64,000 nucleotides of DNA, from positions 107,001 to 171,000 of the forward strand of contig JAUTXW010002471.1 in assembly GCA_030620095.1 (NCBI GenBank), given 5' to 3'. The position numbers and the translations under genes were made by a program. Positions 46,901-56,800 of this stretch are shown piece after piece; the stretch's first letter is position 1; each line of letters opens with the position of its first letter. The notes below the pieces were generated by a model. That model ran no database searches. It was not told the DNA's origin and was given only the letters and a program-made list of their open reading frames with translations. Source of the DNA: Kuschelorhynchus macadamiae. Lineage: Eukaryota > Arthropoda > Insecta > Coleoptera > Curculionidae.

Positions 46901-47756
46901 ATCCGCTTGGTTGGTGAAGAGCAGACACAACTGCCCAGGAGAAGCAAAAGTTGTCATCATTCCTAATGTTGATCACAGCTTGACGTCTCTTGATCTCTTG
47001 AGGAAGTTCGATAAAAGATGAGGCTCTCAGCGGATTGTGCTTGTTAACTGCAACGTAAAAATTAAAAAATTACTTTTTTTGTTGCTGTTGTAAAATCGAA
47101 AATAAATTCTTTACCTGAATCTCTTTCTGCAAATTCGTCAGCTTTCTGGTCAATAATGGTGCAGATTTGCTCTAACAGTTCTTTTTTCTGATATCCCTGG
47201 CAAATGACTTGGAACGGCGCATTAAAAGATTTGACATCATAGCTGTCGCTGCTGGGGTTAAAATAGAAACCGAACAGTTCCATATTTAGCTTGATACATG
47301 TATGTTTCTGCAGTTCTTGATCTATTAGATGTGCAATTTTGTATTCCAAATGTTGAAAATATTCTTTCACATTTATGAATTTTTGGTGTGAGGAAATCCT
47401 ATAAGATATTATTCGTTCCCTGAATGCTGACTTGATAATTTCAACACCTTCCTCCAAGCCTATTTTGGAATTGTTCTTGTGCACACTAGATCGAAGATGT
47501 CCACCCCATAGACTTTGGTTTATATTTTTCTTGCATTCTTTACAATATTTTACAATATTTGTAGAATCTATAAATTAAGAAAAAAATATTTTACAAAATA
47601 TAACATGAAAATTAAAATGTTCTTACCTTTAACAAGCTTTGGTTTTTTCAACCAACTGTTGAGTTTTGTGGAATTTCCGTTAACATGTTTTTTAATATGT
47701 CGCAATAAATTATCCTTTCTAGTGAAGACTTTATTACATGTTACACATTTATGCAT
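43917..47756 (-). pseudogene. POLB: Protein-primed DNA polymerase B (multiply interrupted)
   Basis: From ATG at 47756: a C2H2 zinc finger (CVTCNKVFTRKDNLLRHIKKH), a probable 59-nt intron (47568-47626, GTAAGA...TTATAG), a second C-x2-C (CKEC), and the N-terminal region (SLWGGHLRSSVHK). Next come the exonuclease domain (FADFEC near 46385, HNLRNYDSHLF, RFIDSFQFL), motif A (YYDATNLYGYAM, about 45175), motif B (KLANNSIYG, about 44740) and motif C (YTDTDS, about 44430), then KKAKGVKK. It copies the element using a protein primer. Breaks: unclear join at 46977-47062; shifts near 46800, 45640 and 44655 (the last two in short A runs); a deletion near 45440; TGA at 44945. Confidence 0.9.
47568..47626 (-). 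other. Probable short intron in polymerase gene
   Basis: On the minus strand the stretch starts GTAAGAAC directly after AAAG and ends TTTATAG. Removing 59 nt joins the zinc-finger frame to the WGGHLR frame without a shift. Typical of small insect introns. Confidence 0.65.
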
Positions 47757-47926
47757 TTCTGAAGTTTTCTGGATAATAATAATAATAAAATTAATATTGT
47801 GCAATTCTATTTAGTTATAGTCAAATTTTGAAAAAAGCAATTGCATTTTTGAAGTTCTTTGTATAATAATAAAATTAATATTGTGCATTTTTATTTAGTT
47901 ATAGTCAAATTTTGAAAAAAGCAATA
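47753..47926. repeat. Tandem duplication of ~92 bp at polymerase start
   Basis: Two adjacent copies share AATAATAAAATTAATATTGT and AGTTATAGTCAAATTTTG. The first copy begins at the polymerase start codon, so the promoter/leader of that gene has been doubled. Confidence 0.8.
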
Positions 47927-47940
47927 GAAATTAATTGACT

Positions 47941-48843
47941 TTATGAATCCATTTCTTCAAATGAGTCAACTAATTTGTCAAAGGCCTGTTTAACATAATT
48001 CACCGTACTTTCGTCTCCCTTTTTAATTGTGATCAAATTAGTTAAATTTTGAATAGCGAAACCCAGACACTTAAGGTTTGCTATTTGTTTTTTATTTTTT
48101 TTATTAATTTTAAATTTTTTTTTAATGATAAATGATGGTTTCGAAATTGAATTTTGTTCAACTGGTGAATTATTATGAGAAATATCCGAAGTTAAATTTG
48201 CTTCAATTTGTTTTTCTTGCGAATCAGAATTTACAATAGCATATGATGAATTAATAGAAGATATAGCCGAACTTAAATTTTGATCAATTTGTTTTTCTTG
48301 CGAATCAGAATTTACAATATCATATGGTGAATTAATAGGACAAATAGCCAAACTTAAATTTTGATCAATTTGTTCTTCTTCCGAATCAGAATTTTCACTA
48401 AACAAAAAGGGAGAGCAAATTGGTCTCGGAGAATTAATTGGCGATTTTAATGTTAAATAATTTGGATTAGATTTTTGAAAACAAACAATATCTTCATAGC
48501 TAGAATTTTGAGTTTCGTCAATGTCATTCAGTTCTTCAAGAGTTTGTTTAGTTTTTGTTGTAATTAAGTCCGTTTTGTTGTCAATAATGTCATTAAGATC
48601 GTCAAGAGTTTGTTGTTGAGTAGCTGTAAATAAATATTTTTCGTTGTTGTGTTTGTTGGCATTATTCTGAACTTGGCTATTGTAAATAATTTCATTCAAG
48701 TCCTGAATAGTTTGTTGTTGACTAGTTGTAAATACGTCTGTTTCATTGTTTTGTTGGTTTGCAAAATTTTGCATTTGAGTACATGTGTATAAGTCAAAGT
48801 CATTGTCAATTATTTTGCTACTCGATGCCAAAAAATTGTCCAT
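47941..48843 (-). CDS. Repeat-rich acidic/basic protein, unknown function
   Basis: 300 residues from the first ATG at 48843 (the frame is open 20 codons further upstream without a better start). Three copies of an ~18-residue unit (TTSQQQTIQDLNEII, TATQQQTLDDLNDII, TTKTKQTLEELNDI) lie near the N-terminus. Three copies of a second unit (EKQIDQNLSSAISSINS and variants) lie in the middle. A lysine-rich block (FIIKKKFKINKKNKKQ) and a helical C-terminus follow. No known domain. The layout (acidic repeats plus a basic block) would suit a DNA-binding regulator or terminal-protein-like factor, but that is a guess. Confidence 0.6.
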   Translation of the reverse strand: MDNFLASSSKIIDNDFDLYTCTQMQNFANQQNNETDVFTTSQQQTIQDLNEIIYNSQVQNNANKHNNEKYLFTATQQQTLDDLNDIIDNKTDLITTKTKQTLEELNDIDETQNSSYEDIVCFQKSNPNYLTLKSPINSPRPICSPFLFSENSDSEEEQIDQNLSLAICPINSPYDIVNSDSQEKQIDQNLSSAISSINSSYAIVNSDSQEKQIEANLTSDISHNNSPVEQNSISKPSFIIKKKFKINKKNKKQIANLKCLGFAIQNLTNLITIKKGDESTVNYVKQAFDKLVDSFEEMDS

Positions 48844-49720
48844 TATGAAAAAAATCGTAATAACAAATAAAAATGCCACAAATGTACATAAAAATGTCAC
48901 CAATATATATAAGAATTAAATCTTGCCAAATAAAAATGTTAGAAATAAAAATAAAAATTAAAAAATTACCAAATAGACACAATGTAAACACCAGAAAACT
49001 CGCGAGCTCTGCACAGTGTGAATGCAGAAATCAATTGCATTCGTCTCTTCGCTGAGGCGATTTTATATGCAAAAGTTAATCACATGTGTCCTACTTAAAG
49101 TTGAACGACAATCTCTAAAAACCACTTTCCCAAGCCGATCAACAACCTTACCCCCCCCCTTCCCCCCTCCCCCTCCCCCCCCCCGGACCCCTGAATTTCC
49201 GAGACTCAAATCCCGGCTCCCCAATTTCGGGCTACCCTCTTCAGGTTAAGTTAAGTTAGGTCAGGTTAGGTTAGGTTAGGTTAGATTAAAAAAGAAGAAA
49301 AGAAAAAAGGAGAAGGAAAGAAAAAGAAGAAGGAAGGAAAAAGGAGAAGGAAGGAAAAAGGAGAAGGAAGGAAAAAGGAGAAACATATAAAAAAGAGAAA
49401 GAAGGAAGGGAGAGAAAGAAGATAAGGTGAGGGTGAGGGAGGGTTAAGGGGGTCTCCCCCCTTATGAAAGGATGGCGGAGCGGAGGGGGGGGGACGAAGC
49501 CCCCCCCCGAGGAAACTGACAGGGAAAGGGACAGCGAAAAAAAAAAACTTAAGTATTGCAGGTAGTAAAAGTGGTGGTCGATGGGATATATACTTAAAAA
49601 CATCAACTCGACGATCATACAGTATCATTCGCTGTAATATCAGTTGTCGATATTATTTATAACCTATAACCAAAATTGTTTTTTATCAAATATATCTATC
49701 TAAATCTAAAGCTCCTAACG
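48844..49720. promoter_or_regulatory. Divergent intergenic region with C/G tracts, TTAGG-like repeats and hairpins
   Basis: 877 bp between divergent genes. It holds a C-rich tract (49151-49184), five GGTTA units (permuted TTAGG) within 49243-49285, a polypurine tract (49288-49437) and two GC hairpins: GGGGG/CCCCCC at 49446-49462 and G9-ACGAAG-C9 at 49485-49508. Such strand-asymmetric tracts can form triplex or quadruplex structures. It must contain both promoters, but no core promoter motif is certain. Confidence 0.55.
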
Positions 49721-50323
49721 ATGGCAGAAAATATGATTGGAAACGCTGACCAAATTGAAGAAAATAATGTGGAGAACGCCGCTCAAATTGAAGAAAGAGA
49801 AGAAATTTTTATTAACTTGGAAGGCGATTCCATCACTTATAAACATTCATTTTTGGACAAATCATCTAGGCTTGTTAGAAGATCATTCTTGTTTAACATC
49901 GACATTAATTATATTGAGGAGGAAGAAGAAGAGATGGAGGAAGATGATCAGGAAATTGACGAAGGAGTGGACATGGATGGACAACTGCTAAATTTAGGAA
50001 CCGAGGCTGACATAAAAGTAAGCAAGTTTAGGGCTAGTGAATTATTTAATAATTTTGAAGAAAAAGATGTATGTGTTATACAAAGCTACTCTAAAATTGA
50101 AAGTCGAAGACTAGGAACATTTGCTATTTGCCTTCCTTGTAGTGCAATTCACATGAGATATTTACGGAGAGGGGAGTCCGATCATGTGAGCTGCCACTAC
50201 AAAAGAGCTTATGTTGTTAGTGCTTCTGATTTACATTGTGCTATTTGTAGGATACATCTTTTTCTACTAATTCCTGAACATGCTTGCTTTTACTGCAATA
50301 AAAATGAAAAAAAAAAGAGATAG
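49721..50323 (+). CDS. Acidic protein with C-terminal Cys-rich (zinc-binding-like) region
   Basis: 200 residues from ATG at 49721. The N-terminus carries a near-repeat (GNADQIEENNVENAAQIEER) and a strongly acidic patch (EEEEEEMEEDDQEIDE). The C-terminal 55 residues contain three C-x2-C pairs (CLPC, CAIC, CFYC) plus a C-x-H (SCHYKR) and single His residues, consistent with one or two zinc sites. No known domain name fits. It may be a transcription regulator or ubiquitin-pathway cofactor; both are guesses. It is transcribed away from the repeat-rich gene across the GC-hairpin region. Confidence 0.65.
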   Translation: MAENMIGNADQIEENNVENAAQIEEREEIFINLEGDSITYKHSFLDKSSRLVRRSFLFNIDINYIEEEEEEMEEDDQEIDEGVDMDGQLLNLGTEADIKVSKFRASELFNNFEEKDVCVIQSYSKIESRRLGTFAICLPCSAIHMRYLRRGESDHVSCHYKRAYVVSASDLHCAICRIHLFLLIPEHACFYCNKNEKKKR

Positions 50324-50339
50324 AAGATTATGTTGTTAA

Positions 50340-50510
50340 ATATTAATAATAAACATAGTTTGTAAAGGTGATGTGTAGATTATTTCAACAATATTAATTT
50401 TAAATATAGGTTATAAACGTAATGGGTAGATAATGTCAAAAATATTAATTTTAAACATAAATTGTAAAGATAATAAGTAGAATACGTCAACAATATTAAT
50501 TTTAAAAAAT
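50340..50510. repeat. Imperfect ~58-bp tandem repeat, three units
   Basis: Three units each end in CAATATTAATTTTAAA or a close variant, preceded by GTAGATTATTTCAA-type sequence. Located just 3' of the acidic Cys-rich gene. Confidence 0.75.
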
Positions 50511-51020
50511 GTCAACTGTTACTATAAGCGGTTATATATTTTCAGTGCTATATGCAAAATACTTCTTTTTATTCTAACATCTGACACTGTATTTGTAAAT
50601 GAAATAGCTAATCATATGTAAAAAAAAAAAGTGTCGATTATGTCAACTGCCACTAGAAGCACTCATATATTAGCATAACATTTTGTTAACGTTTGTTTCT
50701 GTATTCAATTGAGTTTTCTCTTACTTGATGCAAATTATATTAATATTATTAGTATAATTAAAAAGTAGTAGATTAGGCTATGCCGGTCCGAGTGGTGCCA
50801 TTTTAGGGCGTGGCACTTTTTGTGTAAACCCATAACAATTGTTTTGTTATGTAATGTGAAAATTAGTATGTATTAAAAAACTTGTTAGATCATTGTTGTC
50901 GTTTCAATATAGGAAAAGGAAAAAATGTGTGTCAGTTATTATATATATATTTACATTTACTTTTTTTTACAAAATTATTTGTTACCAGAGTTTTCACAAA
51001 CACAAATTATAAAAAAAATA
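50511..51020. other. AT-rich 3' intergenic stretch inside Polinton
   Basis: Between convergent genes; no frame or motif of note was recognised. Confidence 0.5.
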
Positions 51021-51413
51021 TTATCCTCTTTTTAAAATTACAACAAAATGATGTCTAATTACATCTTTGAAGATTTGTACCAAATAGTAATATCTAGTGC
51101 GACATACAGGACAATTGTTTACCATTATAGAACAACAATTTTCATCATTCCATCTTAAAATACATTTTAAACAAAAAATGTGGGAACATGTATTTGGTCT
51201 ACATGAATCATAATATTCGATTATTTCAAAACAAATAGCACAAAACACTTTTTTCTCTTCACCCTCAGTTTTGTTCAAATTTTTTAAAACAATCCCATTA
51301 TTTTCTTCTCGAACTAATGGTATATTTTCTTCTTGAACTCCTGGTATAATTTCTTCGAGGCTAATTGTCTGAAGCGGAATGGATCGATTTCTTTCTCCAA
51401 CTGATTCACTCAT
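51021..51413 (-). CDS. RING-finger protein (E3 ubiquitin ligase-like)
   Basis: An intact 130-residue frame from ATG at 51413. The C-terminal half is a C3HC4-type RING: CAIC (C58, C61), C76, H78, C81-LK-C84 and CPVC (C101, C104), with ILRW after the fourth zinc ligand pair as in many E3 ligases. The N-terminus is a low-complexity, partly acidic tail with two EEIIPGVQEENIPLVREEN-like segments. It is the last gene before the right TIR and reads inward. RING proteins bind E2 enzymes and transfer ubiquitin; the target is unknown. The BIR gene of the same element lies 7 kb away. Confidence 0.85.
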   Translation of the reverse strand: MSESVGERNRSIPLQTISLEEIIPGVQEENIPLVREENNGIVLKNLNKTEGEEKKVFCAICFEIIEYYDSCRPNTCSHIFCLKCILRWNDENCCSIMVNNCPVCRTRYYYLVQIFKDVIRHHFVVILKRG

Positions 51414-51484
51414 TTTATTTTAATATTATTATTAATAGATTTATTCAACAGATTTTTTTCTTTTAACAGTCACTCGTACCTTAA

Positions 51485-51668
51485 CATACTAAAATGATCT
51501 TGATGCACCTATTTATAAGACTTAAGAATGCAAAATCAAATGTGGGAGAACAAAGAGAAAAAATTAAAAATATGATGCGAATGAGAATAAAAGGGGAGGA
51601 AGTTAAGAATGAGGGACATGAGAGAGAGGAAGAGGAGGAGGAGGAGGCGCTCCCCTATTATAACTACT
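51485..51668. repeat. Polinton right terminal inverted repeat
   Basis: 184 bp, reverse complement of 32887-33070 with about two mismatches. Confidence 0.95.
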
Positions 51669-51674
51669 CAAGAC
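51669..51674. other. Polinton target site duplication, right copy
   Basis: CAAGAC, identical to 32881-32886. Confidence 0.95.
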
Positions 51675-52030
51675 TTTGATGGTTCGACAGTTATTTTTCC
51701 CTTCTGCAGCAGATAGGTTTTCCCCTCTGTGAGGAAACTTGGTTCACAGTGAGGGTTTTCGATGAACTCATTGATGAATTGGATCATTTTATTATGTAGA
51801 CATGTCATTTTCTTATACCAATATTATGTTCTTTGTTCAGAACTTGGTGCAATATCATATCTGTTACAATAGGTTCTTCCATTGATGTTGTATTGCAGGT
51901 TTCATCTTCCTCCGGTTTTAGCCAGCCTGCATGAGAATTATATTCAACACCAACTTTCCATATCCCAGCTATAATTGGTTCCACTACTACTCTTTAAGGG
52001 GTTTTACGTATTTATTACTAATAACCCTAC
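51669..52030 (-). pseudogene. RLE-class LINE fragment B (start of RT)
   Basis: The minus strand reads EPIIAGIWKVGVEYNSHAGW, then MEEPIVTDMILHQV, a shift, and RGKTYLLQKGKITVEPSK. This is the segment before and at the first RT motifs in R2/R4-like LINEs (the 'FWxxIWExxVxHNxxAxWI' and 'TRGxTYLLPK' patterns). It ends at the Polinton target duplication. Removing the Polinton and one CAAGAC joins this frame directly to PITCL of fragment A. The start is uncertain; beyond about 52010 the LINE pattern fades before the errantivirus LTR. Confidence 0.75.
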
Positions 52031-52077
52031 TATATATCAATAACCACTCTGTGTTACACGTTTTTAAGTATTATATA

Positions 52078-52542
52078 TGTTAAATCACTTTCTTGCCAAA
52101 TTACTTTTTAAAAAATTATTTTATTACTCAAAAAAAAATACAAATTAAAATATATACATTTGAACTTGCAAAGAGTAATATTTAACAAAATGAATTCAAG
52201 CTAGACTGAACTGTACTGAACTGTACTTTATACAAAGAAAAATAACTATTTATATGTTTCGTTATGCTGACTCAGTGGGAACTGTTTACTTCGTTCTTGA
52301 ACACTTGGGTCAGGACGTGGGTTCTGCTGATGAAGCTTTCTTGGTATAGACTTGTTTTCGTAAACAAGTAACACCTGCTTTTTATGAGAATAGGATGATC
52401 TATGTTGTTGACCGATATGTGATACTTTGTTATTGAGATAAGCTTGGCTTTCTGAATAACTGCGTTGGCGATAGCTGGTAGTCTGGGAACCAAGGTTAGC
52501 ATAACTTGTATGATGAAATAGCTGGTGAGAATAGATATAACA
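52078..52542 (-). repeat. 3' LTR of errantivirus
   Basis: 465 bp, near-identical to 59560-60018. It contains a 10-bp duplication (GAACTGTACT) absent from the other LTR. Confidence 0.95.
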
Positions 52543-52553
52543 ACTTCCCCATC
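52543..52553 (-). other. Polypurine tract of errantivirus
   Basis: On the minus strand GATGGGGAAGT lies immediately upstream of the 3' LTR, the position of the plus-strand primer. Confidence 0.6.
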
Positions 52554-52583
52554 AAGATGAAAGTTGGTACGTGGAAGCAACTT

Positions 52584-53411
52584 TCAAGCTGAATGTTTGT
52601 TCAGGTTAAGTTCTATTTCTTCAGATTCTTCTGTTGGTTCACCAACACGTATGTTTGGTCGCCTTTTTGGAAATATTCTTCTCCATTGTACAAAATTTGT
52701 TCTGGACCTTGGTGGAGAAGGTGGGTAGTCATCACTATTGGCATTGACAATTCCAATACTGAGGTTTTTAGGTTTTCTTCTATAACATTTACAAAATATG
52801 TACAGGATAATTAGACTGATGATCAGAGTTATGGTCAGGATCGTAAACCAACCGATATGTTTCTTTACGAATGGTTGATTGATTAGTCTGTCCAACTGAT
52901 CAGAATATTCATTTACTTTATGTTGAGCGATATTTAAGTTTTCTGTGTCAATGTAGTGTAACTTAAGAGGCTTCAAGTCTGGTATATGAATCTTCTCGGG
53001 ATAATGGCTGCAGCAATCATATGGAATTTGGATTGGAACGTTGCTGTAGGTAACATTATCATAAATATTTACAAATTTCTTCGCTAGAACTTTGATGCTG
53101 CCAATAAATGCACTGCACTCTGGTTGAAGTTTGATTATGGCGTTGGTACTGATTGTTTGGGTAACAACGTCTCTGGAACCACATTTAATAGTCACAGGTA
53201 GAGGGTCTGCAACGGCAACTAACCAGGAGTTTTGATTAAGTTCTTGCACATGATAGTCTTTGGCTAGGATAACTGAAACTTGGCACGTTCTTGGAAGGCG
53301 ATTGATTAATCGTAGTAACTGGGCGTCACAAACAGCATCACTGTCTATTGGATATGGCAGGATGTTGGAACATATTAGTGTTCGGCTGCTCAAAGATTTA
53401 CATGATTCCAA
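52584..53411 (-). pseudogene. env: Errantivirus Env, C-terminal part
   Basis: A 275-codon frame with many Cys, a predicted membrane segment (about residues 188-207), a basic stop-transfer stretch (YRRK) and a Ser/Pro/Arg-rich cytoplasmic tail. This is the membrane-proximal part of the fusion-type Env of insect errantiviruses. The middle of Env that should precede it is missing: 53412-53470 is only AT-rich sequence, and the upstream Env frame ends there. The protein cannot be made whole in this copy. Confidence 0.75.
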
Positions 53412-53470
53412 GTTGCGAATTGTGATATATAATAATTAATAAATTAAATTATTAATTATTATAATTATTA

Positions 53471-53870
53471 TTAAAAATATTCGCCATCGGAGGCATCTAA
53501 GTTTCCTGTAATTGCTTTCCAAAATGTTCCTATACCATTAAAAATTCCACGTTTTTCTCTAAGAATATATTTTTTAGTATCTGCCATTATCTCTGTATAT
53601 TTTTGATTTACAGCTCTTGATATTTGTCTAAGGAGACTAATATGTGTTAGTACTTCAGATTTAAATGCTTTCATTCGTGGTACGTCTTCGTTGATATTAT
53701 TAATAAGGTTTTCTAAAATTCTATCATTATTTACAATTGTATCCTTAATTGGTTCTAAGTCTTTATAAACAAGTAATGTCCATTTGTCATTAGAGATTCT
53801 TATTTTTGCTTCTTCATGAAAAAAGACTCCTATCGTGTTGTTAATCGGACTTATGGAGTATTGGCACTGG
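53471..53870 (-). pseudogene. env: Errantivirus Env, N-terminal part with furin site
   Basis: A frame open across the end of pol encodes the N-terminal Env region and a furin-type site (REKR) followed by a Gly-rich hydrophobic fusion-peptide-like stretch, as in insect errantivirus Env. It overlaps the 3' end of pol, so expression would need a spliced mRNA. It ends at a stop in an AT-rich patch (53412-53470), where the central part of Env appears to have been deleted. Confidence 0.75.
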
Positions 53871-56800
53871 ACGACTGATGACAGTCCGAGGATGGTCCTG
53901 GAAGAGAAATTTGCTCGTAGTATGGTTTTAATCTATTATCTAAATTTATTTTAGATTTTTGTTTAGTATTAGGATTTAATAAGAGGGCTGAGTTTTGATA
54001 AATTTCGAGAATTTCGAAAGGGCCATTAAATTTGTTTTGAGCTTTATCTTTAATTTGGGATTCGCGTACATATACTTTTTCACCTATTTTATATTGATGA
54101 GGATGTTTGGGAACATGTTGATCAAAACGTTCTTTTGCTTTTTCTTTTTGTTGTTTTGTTTTATCACGAGCAGATTTATAAAGAAATTGCATACGATTGT
54201 TTAAATCACGTATGTATTTTGATATAAGGGTTTTCTCATTATATAGGATTTCAGGGGGTCTAGAAGAAGTATGTCCAAAAATTAGTTCAAAGGGCGTAAA
54301 ACCGTGGGTTTTATTTTTCGTGTTATTGTAGCAAATAACAGCATACGGACGTACGTTGAACGGATGTTCATGTGGGTTTTCGGTTTGATTAGCTCTTATC
54401 ATTTCGCTAAGTGTAGCGTGAAATCTTTCTAGAGAGCCGTTTGATTGGGGATGACCTACACTAGAAAATGTTATTTTTATATCGTATAGTTCACATAGGT
54501 CTTTCATTAGTGTATTATTAAATTCACGGCCATAATCACAATGGATTCGTAGTGGGGTACCATAATGTTGGAAAAATAAAATAATAGTGTTAACGATAGT
54601 TTTTGTCGTTTTATCTTCAATTGGATAAGCTTGGGTAAATTTAGTAAGTTCGTCTCGTATTGTCAATGCATAGTTTTTAGATGGATATTCAAATATATCG
54701 ATATTTATTCGCTCAAATGATGTTTTCGGTGTTTCTGTTATCACTAAAGGGTTACTTAAATTTTTTCGGCATATTTTAATTTTTTGACATGTTTCACAAC
54801 TTTTTATAAAATTTTCTACATCTTTAATCATTCTGGGCCAATTATATTTTTCTTTGATGCGTCTTAAAGTTTCGTTAATTCCGAGATGTAAATTACTTTT
54901 GCCTAAATGGTATTGTTCCAATATAATTGGTATTTGGTCTTTATCTGGGATGGTTACAATATTTTGACAAATACATATTTTAATATCTTTGCCTGCAAAG
55001 ATAAAAGAAAATATTTCAAGAATAGGAAGGTCTATTTTATTTTCGAGAAAATATGTTGACGAAAGGTCAAATTCGTTTTGTCCTGTATAAATAATATAGA
55101 AAAGATGTTGGACTACATTTTCTGGATCGAGTAACAAAGGAATTATGTAATATTTCCGATTTTTAACTGTTTTACTAGAGAAAATATTTAGTCTCTGTAT
55201 TGAAAAATCTGCATTTTCTTCAAAAATATCTTCCAATATTTCATGATGTAATTCTCCTAAATTCTTTTGTTGAAAAAAGGTTATTATGTTTTTATGTGAT
55301 TTATTTAGAAGTTGTTCGTTTGAAGTTTCAATTTTTGAATAATCAATTAAAGATTTTGTTTCGTACATATTAGCAAATGTGTTGTAATCTTCGGTTATTT
55401 TTTCGTCATCGAAATTTAAATTTGAGTTATTAGATTTTTCATCATCGTCTTGATTTGTTGCAAAAATAGAGAGTTTTGATTGAAATTTTGCGCATTGATT
55501 AAAATGATTAATTTTAATTCTTGATAATGCGTCTGCGTTTTTATTGATCTTACCGGGTTTGTAAATTATTTCATACTCATATTCTTCGAGTTTAAGTCTC
55601 CAGCGTGCGACTCTACTACCTGGGTCTTTGATTGAAAAAAGCCAAGTAAGAGGGCAGTGGTCTGTGATTAGTTTAAATTTTCTGCCAAAAAGATACGGGC
55701 AAAAATGTTTTACTGCCCATACGATTGCAAGGAGTTCACGTTCAATAGTTGAATAATTTGTTTCGGCTTTACATAGGGTTCTAAATGCATAGCCAATTGG
55801 TAAATCTTTTCCTACAGGTCCTTGTGATAACACAGCGCCTATTGAAAAAGCACTAGCATCTGTGGTCTAAAGGAATGGTTCGTCAAAATTTGGGTATATA
55901 AGAATTGGATCGGAAATTAGCAATTTTTTTAGTTCGCTAAAAGATTCTTTGCAATCAGAATCAAAGTCAAATTTTATTTCTTTTTTGAGTAAACGGGTAA
56001 GTGGCTTAGAAATGTTTGCAAAATTAGGGATGAATCGTCGATAATAGCCTGCTAAGCCAAGAAAAGATTTTATATCCTTAGGATTTTTTGGTTATGGAAA
56101 ATTTTGAATACATTCAATTTTTGCTGGATTTGTTTTAACACCGTCTTTAGTTATTACGTGTCCAAGATATGCTACTTCTTTGCGTAAAAATTCGCATTTG
56201 TCTGGTTGTATTTTAAGATTAGCTTTTCTTAGTCGTTTGAAAACTTCGCATAATCGATGGATATGTTCGTTAATTGTAGCGGAATAAACTGTAATATCGT
56301 CCATATATACAAGACATCGTTCATTTAAGATTCCTAAAAGAATATTGTCCATTACAAGTTGGAATGTAGATGGGGCATTCTTTAGTCCGAAGGGCATTGG
56401 TAAAAATTCATAATGACCGTTTTCTACTGAGAACGCTGTTTTTGAAATATCTTTAGGATCTATCTCTATCTGATGGAAACCAGAAGCAAGATCAAGAGTA
56501 GTGAAATATTGACACTGTCCAAGTTGGTCAAGTAAATCTAAGATATTAGGAAGTAGATATTTATCATTAACAGTGGATTCGTTCAATTTTCTATAATCTA
56601 TTACGATTCTCCATTTTTGTTTATTACTAGAGTCGATTTTTTTTCGGAAAAACCCAAACGGGAGATGACCAGGGAGAAATTGATGGTCTAATTATACCTT
56701 GTTGTAACATGTTGTTTACTTGCGTTTTAACTTCTTGTTTATGTATTTGGGGATATCTATAAGATTTAGTAAAAATGGGCTTTGTATTATTCGTGTCTAT

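Larger units (their letters stand above)
32887..51668. mobile_element. Polinton/Maverick element, 18.8 kb, complete ends
   Basis: The element begins AGTAGTTATAATAGGGGAGC and ends with its reverse complement, has 184-bp terminal inverted repeats, starts with the AG typical of Polintons, and is flanked by a perfect 6-bp duplication CAAGAC. It encodes the hallmark set: chromodomain integrase, protein-primed DNA polymerase B, A32-type packaging ATPase, adenovirus-type protease, double-jelly-roll major capsid and penton proteins, plus a PLA2/membrane-active protein and accessory genes. Genes are grouped in strand-coherent blocks. Several are interrupted, so this copy is probably non-autonomous. 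Confidence 0.95.

Noticed and set aside
47042..47067. Possible second intron in polymerase (GTAATT...TTGCAG)
   Set aside because: Only 26 nt long, too short for a spliceosomal intron, and the phase does not fit; treated as an unexplained break.
49281..49628. Minus-strand frames of 110-115 codons, Pro/Phe/Ser-rich
   Set aside because: They are translations of the polypurine and G/C tracts; low complexity, two overlapping frames equally open, no start context.
52272..52580. 102-codon minus-strand frame
   Set aside because: It lies mostly within the errantivirus 3' LTR and its purine tract; not an independent gene.
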